This document shows, piece after piece, positions 7,342 through 14,499 of a stretch of 37,750 bases of DNA (the first letter of the stretch is position 1; every line of letters starts with the position of its first letter). The stretch is from Rugosimonospora sp036494675 (GTDB taxonomy: Bacteria > Actinomycetota > Actinomycetes > Mycobacteriales > Micromonosporaceae): assembly GCA_036494675.1 (NCBI GenBank), contig DASXOA010000358.1, forward strand, positions 1 to 37,750, read 5' to 3'. Position numbers and translations under genes: made by a program. Below the pieces are notes generated by a model. The model searched no databases, was not told the origin of the DNA, and saw nothing but the letters and a program-made list of their open reading frames with translations.

Positions 7342-7770
7342 ATGGCACCGTTGACTCAGCTCGCACCTCGCGATGCGGCGGCGACGCGCAAGGACGACGT
7401 CGTCGTGCTTGTCGTACCCGCAGACGGGAGCTACCTCGCGGTGCTGCGTACGGCGACCGCCGGACTGGCGGCCCGGCTCCAGTTCACCCTCGACGAGATC
7501 GAAGATCTGCGCATCGCGGTCGATGAGGCGTGCGCCATGCTGCTCACCGTCGCGCCCACCGGAGCCGAGCTCAGGTGCGAGTTCCAGGTCACCGCGGAGG
7601 CACTGGCGGTCAACGTGACGGCGCCGGTCAAGGAAACCGCGGCGCTACCCGGCGGGCAGTCGTTCTCCTGGCAGGTGCTCACGGCGCTGGCCGGCAAGGT
7701 CAGTGCCGACACGACCGAGGAACAGGCGACGATCCGGCTCGTCAAGAACCGGACCAGCCCGGCCGCCTAG
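7342..7770 (+). CDS. Degenerate RsbW-like anti-sigma factor (GHKL fold)
   Basis: A 142-residue protein with the layout of actinobacterial RsbW/UsfX anti-sigma factors. After a 20-residue lead, VVVLVVPADGSYLAVLRTA begins the fold. LDEIEDLRIAVDEACAMLL (50-68) is the N-box helix, and SFSWQVLTALAGKV and TIRLVKN close it. The N-box asparagine that coordinates magnesium in kinase-active RsbW is methionine here (E62-A-C-A-M66), and no DxGxG motif is visible. ATP hydrolysis or kinase activity is therefore doubtful. No SigB/SigF-type sigma gene or anti-anti-sigma gene is next to it; the neighbours are an acetyltransferase and a GntR regulator. The ATG at 7342 is chosen because the conserved region follows; an ATG at 7306 is a possible longer start. 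Confidence 0.75.
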   Translation: MAPLTQLAPRDAAATRKDDVVVLVVPADGSYLAVLRTATAGLAARLQFTLDEIEDLRIAVDEACAMLLTVAPTGAELRCEFQVTAEALAVNVTAPVKETAALPGGQSFSWQVLTALAGKVSADTTEEQATIRLVKNRTSPAA

Positions 7771-7859
7771 ATGTACTGGCTCGGGACCCCGGGCCCCCGG
7801 TCATCTGGATCTGCCGACCCGGGATACCGGGCCCCGGCCACCCGGGCCTGCCGGCCGAT

Positions 7860-8666
7860 CTAGACCTGACGGGCTCCGGCCGCCGTGGCCTGCGGGCCGC
7901 GCCGGCCCGCTCGGATCTGCTCGGGCACCACCGGCCGGCGCGCTGCGCCGGGCCGGGCCGGGTGCAGCCGCGCCAGGTGCCAGGTGACGGCGCGCTCGGC
8001 CGCCGGACCGTCCCCGGCGGCCACGCACCGCAGGATCTCCCGGTGCTCCGCGTCGATCCCCAGCCACGTGTTCTCCGGCGCCAGGTCGGCCAGCTGAACC
8101 TCGTCGGTGATGGCGTACAGGGGGCCGGTGACCAGCTCGTACAGCGGGTTGCCGGCCGCCGCCGCCAGTGCGACGTGGAAGGCGCGGTGCGCGGAGTGCC
8201 GGACGGCAGGCTCGTCGTTCTCCGGATCGAACATCGTCGAGCGCAGCCGCTCCAGGTCGGCCTCGGTGCGCCGCCGCGCCGCCAGCCCGGCCGCCGGCAC
8301 CTCCAGCATCTCGCGGACCTCCATCAGGTCCGTCACACCGACCGCCGCCGTGGCCAGCAGCAGCCGTACCCCGGCGGACAGGGACTCGGCCAGCTCGGAC
8401 GCGTTGGGCTGGGCGACGAAGCTGCCACCCGTCACTCCGCGGGTGGTGATGATCAGTTTCTGGCTGGAGAGCAGTCGCAGGGCCTCCCGCACGGTGCTGC
8501 GGCTGACCCCGCAGCGGGCGCACAGCTCCGGCTCCGTGGGCAGCCGGTCACCCGGCCGCAGCCGGCCCGAAGTGATCTGAAGCCGCAGGTCATCGGCCAG
8601 AAGCTGGTACGCGGGGACCCGCGTCTGCTGCTGAGCCGTCCGGGGCGCCCGCTGTCGCTCGCTCAC
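7860..8666 (-). CDS. GntR-family transcriptional regulator, FadR/FCD subfamily
   Basis: A 268-residue repressor with an N-terminal winged helix. YQLLADDLRLQITSGRLRPG, then DRLPTEPELCARCGVSRSTV, is the GntR signature. The C-terminal FCD ligand-binding domain carries metal-ligand histidines in RAFHVALA, DAEHREIL and VTWHLARL, with an acidic residue in DLMEVREMLE. FCD regulators sense small carboxylic acids; the ligand is unknown here. The long arginine- and alanine-rich tail after residue 235 is outside the domain. GTG start, no Shine-Dalgarno, with a TAGGCT box 8 nt upstream. It is convergent with the anti-sigma gene across 89 bp of GC-rich inverted repeats, and just downstream of a small membrane-protein gene on the same strand. 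Confidence 0.92.
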   Translation of the reverse strand: MSERQRAPRTAQQQTRVPAYQLLADDLRLQITSGRLRPGDRLPTEPELCARCGVSRSTVREALRLLSSQKLIITTRGVTGGSFVAQPNASELAESLSAGVRLLLATAAVGVTDLMEVREMLEVPAAGLAARRRTEADLERLRSTMFDPENDEPAVRHSAHRAFHVALAAAAGNPLYELVTGPLYAITDEVQLADLAPENTWLGIDAEHREILRCVAAGDGPAAERAVTWHLARLHPARPGAARRPVVPEQIRAGRRGPQATAAGARQV

Positions 8667-8674
8667 GGATGGCT

Positions 8675-8680
8675 AGCCTA
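8675..8680 (-). promoter_or_regulatory. Possible -10 box for the GntR gene
   Basis: TAGGCT on the minus strand, 8 nt before the GTG at 8666. It lies between the membrane-protein gene stop (8690) and the regulator start. The spacing is long for a leaderless start. Confidence 0.35.
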
Positions 8681-8689
8681 CGGTACCGC

Positions 8690-9082
8690 TCAGTGAATGC
8701 CGAGCGCTTCCCGCGACGACGGGGCCAGCAGCAGTCCGGCCCCGACAACACCAATGATCATGACCGGTACCCCGATCCAGACCGCGCCGCCGGCGACCAT
8801 GTAGTACCCGACGGGCACCATGAGCATCTCCAGCACGATCGCCGGGCCGCGCGCCCACGCCTGCCGCCGGCGCAGTTGCCAGCCGAGCAGCGCGAGCACC
8901 ACGGCCAGCCCGAGCGGGAAGGCCACCGAGGCGACCGTGCTGGACGCACCGACCGTGGACTGGGTCGCGGCGTCGTACCCGAGGAAGCCCGTCGCCACCA
9001 GGACGCCGACCGCCTCGACCAACAGCAGCCAGATCGCCGCGCGCAGACTCGTCCGGTCGCCGGTCTTCGGCTCAGTCACCAC
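8690..9082 (-). CDS. Small integral membrane protein, about four helices
   Basis: A 130-residue hydrophobic protein of no recognised function. Predicted membrane spans are around LRAAIWLLLVEAVGVLVATGF, VASVAFPLGLAVVLALLGW, PAIVLEMLMVPVGYYMVAG and VWIGVPVMIIGVVGAGLLL. A positively charged LRRRQAWARG loop follows the second span. The N-terminal MVTEPKTGDRTS is cytoplasmic by the positive-inside rule. The family is widespread in actinobacteria as a conserved membrane protein. GTG start at 9082 with a TAACCT box 6 nt upstream, so probably leaderless. Divergent from the lipid kinase gene 36 bp away, and co-directional with the GntR gene 23 bp downstream. Confidence 0.8.
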   Translation of the reverse strand: MVTEPKTGDRTSLRAAIWLLLVEAVGVLVATGFLGYDAATQSTVGASSTVASVAFPLGLAVVLALLGWQLRRRQAWARGPAIVLEMLMVPVGYYMVAGGAVWIGVPVMIIGVVGAGLLLAPSSREALGIH

Positions 9083-9088
9083 CAGACC

Positions 9089-9094
9089 AGGTTA
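9089..9094 (-). promoter_or_regulatory. -10 box of a leaderless promoter
   Basis: TAACCT on the minus strand, 6 nt before the GTG start at 9082. Confidence 0.5.
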
Positions 9095-9105
9095 GGGGGT
9101 GCCGG

Positions 9106-9111
9106 TACAGT
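9106..9111 (+). promoter_or_regulatory. -10 box of the lipid kinase promoter
   Basis: TACAGT on the plus strand, 7 nt before the ATG at 9119. Together with the minus-strand box at 9089-9094 it makes a back-to-back pair of leaderless promoters inside 36 bp. Confidence 0.55.
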
Positions 9112-9118
9112 GCCAGCC

Positions 9119-10081
9119 ATGCGGGCGCTTCTGGTGGTCAATCACCGGGCCACCACGACGAGCGGACGGGTCCGCGACGTGCTGGTCCAGGCGCTGCGCA
9201 GCGAGGTCGACCTGGACGTGGTCTACACCCGCCAGCGTGGGCATGCCGCCGGCCTGGCCCACCAGGCGGTCAAGGACGGCATGGACGTCGTGGTCGCGCT
9301 GGGCGGCGACGGCACGGTCAACGAGGTCGTCAACGGCCTGCTCGCCGACGGCCCCAGCCCCGCGGTGCCGGCCCTGGCCGTGGTGCCCGGCGGCTCGACC
9401 AACGTCTTCGCCCGGGCGATCGGCCTGCCCAACGACTGGGTCGAGGCGACCGGGGTGCTGCTGGAGGCGCTGCGCGAGGGCCGGTCCCGCACGATCGGGC
9501 TCGGCCGCGCCGACGACCGGTATTTCACGTTCTGCGCGGGCTTCGGGTTCGACGCCGAGGTGATCCGCAGGGTCGAGCAGGCCCGCCACCGGGGCACGAC
9601 CTCCACTCCCCTGCTCTACATGCGCGCCCTGGCCGGCCAGTACCTGGCCCCGGGCGACCGTAGCCGGGGGCGGATCACCCTGGAGCGGCCCGGCGAGTCG
9701 GCCGACCCCGGGCTGGACACGGTGATCGTGCAGAACACCACGCCGTGGACCTATCTCGGCAGCCGGCCCATCGATGCCTGCCCCGACGCCTCGTTCGATC
9801 TCGGGCTCGACCTGCTCGGGGCCCGTGCGCTGCACACGCCCGGTTTCGCGCGTACCCTGACCCAGTTGCTGATGCCCGACGGCGTGGCGCACCCCCCTGG
9901 CGGCCGCTCCGACCGACCCCGGGGGCCGCACGGAAAGACGCTGCTGCGGCTGCACGACACGGCGGAGTTCACGCTGCGAGCCGAGGCTCCGCGGGCGCTG
10001 CAACTGGATGGCGAATATCTCGGCGAAAGGGACAAAGTGCACTTCGTCGCCGTACCAGCGGCTCTTCGCGTAATCTGGTGA
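9119..10081 (+). CDS. Diacylglycerol kinase-family lipid kinase
   Basis: A 320-residue DAGK-catalytic-domain protein that phosphorylates a lipid such as diacylglycerol or a sphingoid/phosphatidylinositol precursor with ATP. The start MRALLVVNHRATTTSGRVRD is the first strand of the fold. The nucleotide motif GGDGTVNEVVNGL is at about 61-73, followed by VVPGGSTNVFARAIGLP and FCAGFGFDAEVIRRVE. LQLDGEYLGERDKVHF near the end is the family C-terminal motif. This resembles the soluble DgkB/YegS-like enzymes that recycle diacylglycerol or make lipid head groups at the membrane face. A leaderless start is supported by the TACAGT box. A stem-loop terminator follows 29 nt after the stop. Confidence 0.9.
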   Translation: MRALLVVNHRATTTSGRVRDVLVQALRSEVDLDVVYTRQRGHAAGLAHQAVKDGMDVVVALGGDGTVNEVVNGLLADGPSPAVPALAVVPGGSTNVFARAIGLPNDWVEATGVLLEALREGRSRTIGLGRADDRYFTFCAGFGFDAEVIRRVEQARHRGTTSTPLLYMRALAGQYLAPGDRSRGRITLERPGESADPGLDTVIVQNTTPWTYLGSRPIDACPDASFDLGLDLLGARALHTPGFARTLTQLLMPDGVAHPPGGRSDRPRGPHGKTLLRLHDTAEFTLRAEAPRALQLDGEYLGERDKVHFVAVPAALRVIW

Positions 10082-10110
10082 CGAACACTAGGGTCCGGGA
10101 CACAGAACAC

Positions 10111-10130
10111 CTGCCGGGAAATGCCGGCAG
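10111..10130 (+). terminator. Stem-loop after the lipid kinase gene
   Basis: CTGCCGG and CCGGCAG form a perfect 7-bp stem around the loop GAAATG, just after the stop at 10081. There is no U-run, which is usual in high-GC actinobacteria. Confidence 0.65.
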
Positions 10131-10211
10131 CTAGGAACGTACTGTACTACATTGATTACGAACTGTCGCAAGCCGGGGTACGGGGTACTTGATAATCACC
10201 ACAAAGCGGAC

Positions 10212-10225
10212 GTGAGGTCCCTCAC
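10212..10225. promoter_or_regulatory. CRP/Cmr-type binding site 1 upstream of whiB1
   Basis: GTGA-GGTCCC-TCAC is a perfect match to the core GTGA-N6-TCAC of the CRP family. It lies about 72 bp before the transcription start inferred from the -35/-10 at 10254-10284. Established knowledge: M. tuberculosis CRP (Rv3676) binds two sites at the whiB1 promoter. Confidence 0.7.
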
Positions 10226-10253
10226 CCGCTCTGAGTTTTTCCGAGTATCCCTC

Positions 10254-10284
10254 TTGACATCGCAGTAGTTCGTGAAAGTATTCA
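10254..10284 (+). promoter_or_regulatory. Candidate whiB1 promoter (-35 and -10)
   Basis: TTGACA at 10254-10259 is a perfect -35. The -10 is probably TATTCA at 10279-10284 (19-bp spacer), overlapping the second CRP-like site. The resulting 5' leader would be about 130 nt. Confidence 0.5.
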
Positions 10285-10285
10285 C
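10272..10285. promoter_or_regulatory. CRP/Cmr-type binding site 2 at the whiB1 -10 region
   Basis: GTGA-AAGTAT-TCAC, followed by A, again matches GTGA-N6-TCAC exactly. It lies exactly 60 bp downstream of site 1, on the same helical face if the repeat is near 10-10.5 bp. Its overlap with the candidate -10 suggests repression when occupied. Confidence 0.7.
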
Positions 10286-10333
10286 AAGCGAACCGAGTTA
10301 CGGCCACGTTGCCTGCTCACGCGCTGCTTGTTG

Positions 10334-10350
10334 CCTAACTACTCGTTAGG
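10334..10350 (+). promoter_or_regulatory. Palindrome/hairpin in the whiB1 leader
   Basis: CCTAAC-TACTC-GTTAGG is a perfect 6-bp inverted repeat 71 bp before the ATG. It could be an RNA hairpin in the 5' leader or a protein-binding operator. No family consensus is recognised. Confidence 0.4.
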
Positions 10351-10420
10351 TAAGAAGCACCGCGGGACGCATAGAGGAAAAAGCGCAATCACTGCTACCG
10401 AATCAAGGAGTGTTGCCGCC

Positions 10421-10672
10421 ATGGACTGGCGCCACCGTGCTGCCTGCCGCGACGAAGACCCCGAGCTGTTCTTCCCGATTGGGACGTCCGGCCCGGCCGT
10501 GCTGCAAGTCGAGCAGGCCAAGGCGGTCTGCCGGCGCTGTTCGGCGATCGACGACTGCCTTCAGTGGGCTCTCGATTCCGGACAGGACGCCGGCGTCTGG
10601 GGCGGAATGAGCGAAGAGGAACGGCGCGCAGTCAAGCGTCGCGGCGGAATGCGTGTGCGCGCCTCGCTGTAG
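10421..10672 (+). CDS. whiB1: WhiB1-type iron-sulfur transcription factor
   Basis: An 83-residue WhiB protein, nearly collinear with M. tuberculosis WhiB1 (Streptomyces WblE). MDWRHRAACRDEDPELFFP is followed by the four [4Fe-4S] cysteines C9, C37, C40 and C46, at the same numbers as WhiB1. Then come the GVWGGMSEEERRAVKRR turn and basic DNA-binding tail. WhiB1 binds the primary sigma factor and is an essential nitric-oxide-sensitive regulator in mycobacteria. The AAGGAG ribosome site at 10405-10410 supports the ATG at 10421. The upstream 339-bp region carries the promoter, two CRP-like sites and a palindrome. A stem-loop follows the gene. Confidence 0.95.
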   Translation: MDWRHRAACRDEDPELFFPIGTSGPAVLQVEQAKAVCRRCSAIDDCLQWALDSGQDAGVWGGMSEEERRAVKRRGGMRVRASL

Positions 10673-10723
10673 CTTCCACTTCACGTTCCGAACCGACCGC
10701 ATCACAACGCAAGACCTTACAGG

Positions 10724-10752
10724 CACCCCGGGTGATAACACACTCCGGGGTG
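10724..10752 (+). terminator. Stem-loop after whiB1
   Basis: CACCCCGG and CCGGGGTG pair perfectly (8 bp, extendable by a G-U pair) around a 13-nt loop, 52 nt after the whiB1 stop. It can also end transcription from the opposite sulfate operon. Confidence 0.65.
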
Positions 10753-10825
10753 TCACTGTTTGTGCCGCGATCAATACCAGCAGCCAATATCGACCGTCGA
10801 TTCGATATTGGGCCGGACGCGAATG

Positions 10826-11680
10826 CTATGCGGCGACCGGATCCGGTACCCGTGCCGCCTCGGCCCGCAGCAGCACGAGCCGCGCGATCTCCGGGGCCGC
10901 ACCGAGCGGCCCGGCGACGCCGAGCGCGCCCGCGTCCAGCGCCTGCGTGATCACCCGGTCGTGCAGCAGCCCGGGGGCGAGGAAGTAGCTGCCGACCGCG
11001 ATCCGGCGGGCGCCATCGGCCCGTAGCGCGGCCATCGCCTCGGCCACACCCGGACCACCCCCGGAGGCGTACCCGGCCCGGCACGGCCGGCTCAGGGCGG
11101 CCCCGAGCGCATCGGCCACCAGGCCCACGGTGCGCAGGGCGGCGTCCTCCCGGCTGCCCGCACCGGCCAGCAGAATGCCGTCCGCACCCCCCAGCGCACC
11201 GGCCTGGTCCAGCCGGCGGATCAACGCCGAGGTCATCAGGTCGAGGGCGCGGCGGTCGAGCACGGCACCGTCGACGGGACCCAGAACCTTGGCCAGCCCG
11301 ACCTCCACCGGTATGCCGGCGGCGCGGGCCCGCTCGATGTCGGCGGGCACGTCCACCCGGCCGTGGTAGGCCGCGGTCAGCAGCAGCGGTACCACGATGG
11401 CGGCGGACTCACCCCGACCGGCAGCGGCCGCCAGTACCTCCGGCAACCGCGGCTGCGCGAAGTCCAGGAACGCGGCGCTCACCGGGCCGTACGGCGGCAC
11501 GGCGCCGTGCCGGACCGGTACCCGCGGCCCGGGCAGGCGGCGCTCCTGCACGGCCGGTACGGGGGCGTGAACGGCCAGGCGACGCGCCACCGCGCGGGCC
11601 AGCCCGCGAGTCGACCGCGCCGCCCGGACATCCCTGCTCCCGTGGGCCACCAGGACCAGCCGGGTACCGCCGAGGTTCAT
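10826..11680 (-). CDS. Sirohydrochlorin chelatase (CbiX/SirB family)
   Basis: Inserts iron into sirohydrochlorin, giving the siroheme used by the sulfite reductase of the same operon. The 284-residue protein has two CbiX-like halves. The first begins LGGTRLVLVAHGSRDVRAA with the metal-binding His, and later VPLLLTAAYHGRVDVPADIE with the second His. The second half has GILLAGAGSREDAALRTV and IAVGSYFLAPGLLHDRVI. The ATG at 11680 overlaps the cysH stop in ATGA, so translation is coupled. As the last gene of the operon it supplies the cofactor. The earlier methylation/oxidation steps (CysG-type) are not in the window. Choice of metal (Fe versus Co) is inferred from context. Confidence 0.88.
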   Translation of the reverse strand: MNLGGTRLVLVAHGSRDVRAARSTRGLARAVARRLAVHAPVPAVQERRLPGPRVPVRHGAVPPYGPVSAAFLDFAQPRLPEVLAAAAGRGESAAIVVPLLLTAAYHGRVDVPADIERARAAGIPVEVGLAKVLGPVDGAVLDRRALDLMTSALIRRLDQAGALGGADGILLAGAGSREDAALRTVGLVADALGAALSRPCRAGYASGGGPGVAEAMAALRADGARRIAVGSYFLAPGLLHDRVITQALDAGALGVAGPLGAAPEIARLVLLRAEAARVPDPVAA

Positions 11681-12387
11681 CCCGCGTGGATGCCGCACTC
11701 GGTCTTGTCGAACATCGGCCAGCGTCCGGCGCGCGCGTCCTCGCCCGGAGCCGTGCGCCGGGTGCACGGCCAGCACCCGACCGAGGCGTACCCCTGGCCG
11801 ATCAGCTTGTTGACCGGCACGTCGTACCTGGCGATGTACTCCTGCACGTCCGCCTCGGTCCAGTACGCCAGCGGAGCCACCTTGACCTTGCCCCGGCTGG
11901 CCTCGAAGCCCACCACGGGCGTGTTGGCCCGGCTCGGCCCCTCGTCCCGGCGCAGCCCGGCGGCCCAGGCGTCGTACGGCTCCAGAGCCCGCTCCAGCGG
12001 CTCGACCTTGCGCAGCGCGCAGCACTCGTCGGGTTCCCGGGCGAAGAGCCGGGGGCCGTACTGCCCGTCCTGCTGGCCGACACTGAGCCGCGGCTTGATC
12101 GACTTCACGGTCACCGGAAGGGTGGCCTGCACGATGTCGCGCACCTGCAGCGTCTCGTCGAAGTGCAGCCCGGTATCCAGGAAGATGACCTCGATTCCGG
12201 GAGCCACCCGGGACACCACGTGCGCCAGTACGGCGTCCGCGAACGAGCTGGTCACGCAGAACCGCTCGCCGAACTGGCCGAGCGCCCACTCGACGATCTC
12301 GTGGGCCGGGGCCTGGTCCAGCTCCACACCGGCGCGCGTCGCGATCTCCCGTAGCTCACTGGTCGTGTACCGAGTTGCCGTGCTCAT
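11677..12387 (-). CDS. cysH: Assimilatory adenylylsulfate (APS) reductase
   Basis: Reduces adenosine 5'-phosphosulfate to sulfite and AMP with thioredoxin. In the 236-residue protein the cysteine set DECCALRKVEPL and GCWPCTRRT supplies the four ligands of a [4Fe-4S] cluster. This marks the enzyme as APS-specific rather than PAPS-specific. The C-terminal KTECGIH contains the catalytic cysteine. The PP-loop-like FCVTSSFADAVLAHVVS and FLDTGLHFDETL bind the nucleotide. The ATG at 12387 overlaps the stop of the zinc-ribbon gene (ATGA), and its own stop overlaps the chelatase start. Longer in-frame starts upstream would lie inside the preceding gene and are not needed. Confidence 0.95.
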   Translation of the reverse strand: MSTATRYTTSELREIATRAGVELDQAPAHEIVEWALGQFGERFCVTSSFADAVLAHVVSRVAPGIEVIFLDTGLHFDETLQVRDIVQATLPVTVKSIKPRLSVGQQDGQYGPRLFAREPDECCALRKVEPLERALEPYDAWAAGLRRDEGPSRANTPVVGFEASRGKVKVAPLAYWTEADVQEYIARYDVPVNKLIGQGYASVGCWPCTRRTAPGEDARAGRWPMFDKTECGIHAG

Positions 12388-12566
12388 CGCTCTACCACCG
12401 ATCCGGATCCCGGCCGGGTTGCGGCCGGGGCCAACAGGCCAACGAACTTGAGGGTGAATACCCGGGTGCAGGACCGGCATTCCCAGGTCCCGTGCGTCTC
12501 GCCGTGCGGGCGGAGATCCTCTTCCGCGCAGTACGGGCAGTTCTGCGGCGAAACCCTTTCGGTCAC
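12384..12566 (-). CDS. Small zinc-ribbon protein of the sulfate-reduction operon
   Basis: A 60-residue protein with a two-knuckle zinc ribbon: C10-P-Y-C13 and C30-R-S-C33, separated by EEDLRPHGETHGTWE, then VFTLKFVGLLAP. It starts at GTG 12566 with a GTGA overlap with the sulfite reductase stop and ends in an ATGA overlap with cysH. This tight coupling makes it a genuine gene. Similar small proteins sit between sir and cysH in other actinobacteria. Automated annotation often labels them insertion-element proteins because of the InsA-like ribbon, but nothing here is mobile. Possible roles are a metal or iron-sulfur chaperone, or a partner of APS reductase; function unknown. Confidence 0.85.
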   Translation of the reverse strand: MTERVSPQNCPYCAEEDLRPHGETHGTWECRSCTRVFTLKFVGLLAPAATRPGSGSVVER

Positions 12567-14272
12567 CTGAGTTCCCCCTCCTCGGCGCGGGTCACCCATT
12601 GGGCGAAGCTCTCGCCGTCCTGGCGGGCACCGGCGTACCGGCGGCCGAGCCGCTCCACGTAGTCGATCAAGTCCTCGGACGTGGTCTTGAGACCGCGCAG
12701 CTTGCGTCCGAAGCCCGCCTGCTGACCCTCCGCCATGGTCAGGCCGCCACCCAGGTGCACCTGGAAGCCTTCGACCATTTCGCCACCCGGGCCCGGCACC
12801 AGCTGGCCCTTGAGCCCGATGTCGCCCACCTGAGTACGGGCGCAGGCGTTCGGGCATCCGTTGATGTTGACGGAAATGTCCACGTCCAGGTCGGCGAGTC
12901 GCTTTTCCAGCTCGTTGACCAACTGGGCCGCCTTGGCCTTCGTCTCGACGATGGCCAGCTTGCAGAACTCGATGCCGGTGCAGGCCATGGTGGACCGCCG
13001 CCAGGTCGACGGGCGGGCCTCCAGGCCGATCCCGCGCAACGCCTCGACCAGGCTCTCCACCCGGTCCTCGGGCACGTCCAGGACGATGAGCTTCTGGTAC
13101 GGGGTGGTGCGCACCCGGCCGCTGCCGTGCGCCTCGGCGATGTCCGCGAGGCTGGCCAGCGTCGTACCGCTGACCCGGCCGGCGATCGGGGCGACCCCGA
13201 CGTAGTACGAGCCGTCCTTCTGCCGGTGCACGCCGACGTGGTCGTACGGGCGGGCGGGCAGCTCCGGCGCCGGCCCGTCGATCAGCTTCCGGTGCAGGTA
13301 CTCCGTCTCCAGCACCTCCCGGAAACGCTCCGCACCCCAGTCCGCGACCAGGAACTTCAACCGGGCCCGGGAGCGCAGCCGCCGGTACCCGTAGTCCCGG
13401 AAGACGCTGATCACGCCGAGCCAGACGTCGGCCACCTCGTGCAGTGGTACCCACACGCCCAGCCGCTTGGCCAGCATCGGGTTGGTGGACAGGCCGCCGC
13501 CGACCCAGAGGTCAAAGCCCGGCCCGTGTTCCGGGTGCACGACGCCGACCAGCGAGATGTCGTTGGACTCGTACGGCAGGTCGGCCAGCCAACCGATCGA
13601 CGTCTTGAACTTGCGGGGCAGGTTGGACAGCGACGGATCGCCGACGTACCGAGCGTTGATCTCCTCGATCGCCGGGGTGGCGTCGATGACCTCCTCCTCG
13701 GCGACGCCGGCGAGCGGGCTGCCCAGGATCACCCGGGGCGAGTCGCCACAGGCCTCGGTGGTGGACAGGCCGACCCCCTCCAGCTCGCGCCAGATCGCCG
13801 GTACGTTCTCGATCTCGATCCAGTGCAGCTGGATGTTCTGCCGGTCGGTGACGTCGGCGGTGTCCCGCCCGTACGCCTGGGACACGTGCGCCACGGCGCG
13901 CAGCTGAGCCAGGTCGAGTTGGCCGCCGTCGATGCGTACCCGCAGCATGAAGTACTCGTCGTCCAGCTCCTCCGGTTCCAGCACGGCGGTACGGCCGCCG
14001 TCGATGCCGGGGCGGCGCTGCGTGTAGAGCCCGTACCAGCGGAACCTGCCGCGCAGGTCGGCAGGATCGATGCTCGCGAAGCCCCGGTGCGCGTAGATGT
14101 TCTCGATGCGCGCCCGGACGTTGAGCGGGTTGTCGTCCTTCTTGGACCGCTCGTTCGCGTTGAGCGGCTCCCGGTGCCCCAGCGCCCACTGCCCCTCGCC
14201 ACGGGTGCGACGGGGCCGCGGTGCGGTCGCGGTGTCACGGGCCGGGCCGGTCGGGCGGGGATTGACCGTCAT
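12563..14272 (-). CDS. sir: Ferredoxin-dependent sulfite reductase (siroheme, 4Fe-4S)
   Basis: Six-electron reduction of sulfite to sulfide. The 569-residue protein has the duplicated nitrite/sulfite reductase fold. The first half holds FRWYGLYTQRRPGIDGG and TDRQNIQLHWIEIENVP. The cluster/siroheme cysteines are in ACTGIEFCKLA and NGCPNACAR. The tyrosine in WYGLYTQR and the cysteine in EACGDSPR are at the positions that form the Tyr-Cys crosslink in M. tuberculosis NirA. Siroheme comes from the chelatase at the operon end and sulfite from CysH. An AGGAG site 7 nt before the ATG at 14272 fixes the start. The N-terminal 50 residues are basic and low in complexity. Nitrite reductase activity cannot be excluded by sequence, but the operon argues for sulfite. 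Confidence 0.95.
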   Translation of the reverse strand: MTVNPRPTGPARDTATAPRPRRTRGEGQWALGHREPLNANERSKKDDNPLNVRARIENIYAHRGFASIDPADLRGRFRWYGLYTQRRPGIDGGRTAVLEPEELDDEYFMLRVRIDGGQLDLAQLRAVAHVSQAYGRDTADVTDRQNIQLHWIEIENVPAIWRELEGVGLSTTEACGDSPRVILGSPLAGVAEEEVIDATPAIEEINARYVGDPSLSNLPRKFKTSIGWLADLPYESNDISLVGVVHPEHGPGFDLWVGGGLSTNPMLAKRLGVWVPLHEVADVWLGVISVFRDYGYRRLRSRARLKFLVADWGAERFREVLETEYLHRKLIDGPAPELPARPYDHVGVHRQKDGSYYVGVAPIAGRVSGTTLASLADIAEAHGSGRVRTTPYQKLIVLDVPEDRVESLVEALRGIGLEARPSTWRRSTMACTGIEFCKLAIVETKAKAAQLVNELEKRLADLDVDISVNINGCPNACARTQVGDIGLKGQLVPGPGGEMVEGFQVHLGGGLTMAEGQQAGFGRKLRGLKTTSEDLIDYVERLGRRYAGARQDGESFAQWVTRAEEGELR

Positions 14273-14397
14273 GTCGCGTCTCCTGTTGTGAAGGGACGCG
14301 CATATCCACCGGCCGTCCGTGGCGGTTGCCAGAACGGTGACGACGGCGTCAGATTTTCCGGCGGTACGCGCGGCCCTGCCTGATCAAGCGGGCTGCG

Positions 14398-14499
14398 TCA
14401 GCTGGCCGGACGACACATGGCGCTGCGCACGCGACCGTAGTCCACGTGGCGGCGAGCCGTGAGGAAGAGCACGCGGGCGCGGTGCGCGCCTTCGTCCAT
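14398..14499 (-). CDS. Leader peptide upstream of the sulfite reductase operon
   Basis: A 33-codon reading frame that ends 125 nt before sir. It reads MDEGAHRARVLF, then LTARRHVDYGRV, then RSAMCRPAS and stop. The core L-T-x-R-R-H-V-D-x-x-R-V-x-S-A-x-C is the pattern of the actinobacterial putative leader peptide family found in front of sulfate-uptake and cysteine genes. It has a single Cys codon (TGT) five codons before the stop. The ATG at 14499 has a GGAAG ribosome site. An in-frame ATG at 14511 would add four residues but lacks one, and TAACTA at 14511-14516 may be the -10. Likely role: translation of the Cys codon senses cysteinyl-tRNA and tunes read-through into sir. That mechanism is inferred from mycobacterial examples. 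Confidence 0.8.
   Translation of the reverse strand: MDEGAHRARVLFLTARRHVDYGRVRSAMCRPAS

Noticed and set aside
7771..7859. Terminator in the GC-rich gap between the anti-sigma and GntR genes
   Set aside because: Several overlapping CCGGG repeats, but no single clean stem could be chosen.
12384..12566. Zinc-ribbon gene as an insertion-sequence remnant (InsA-like)
   Set aside because: No transposase or terminal repeats, and 4-bp overlaps with both sulfate-reduction genes.
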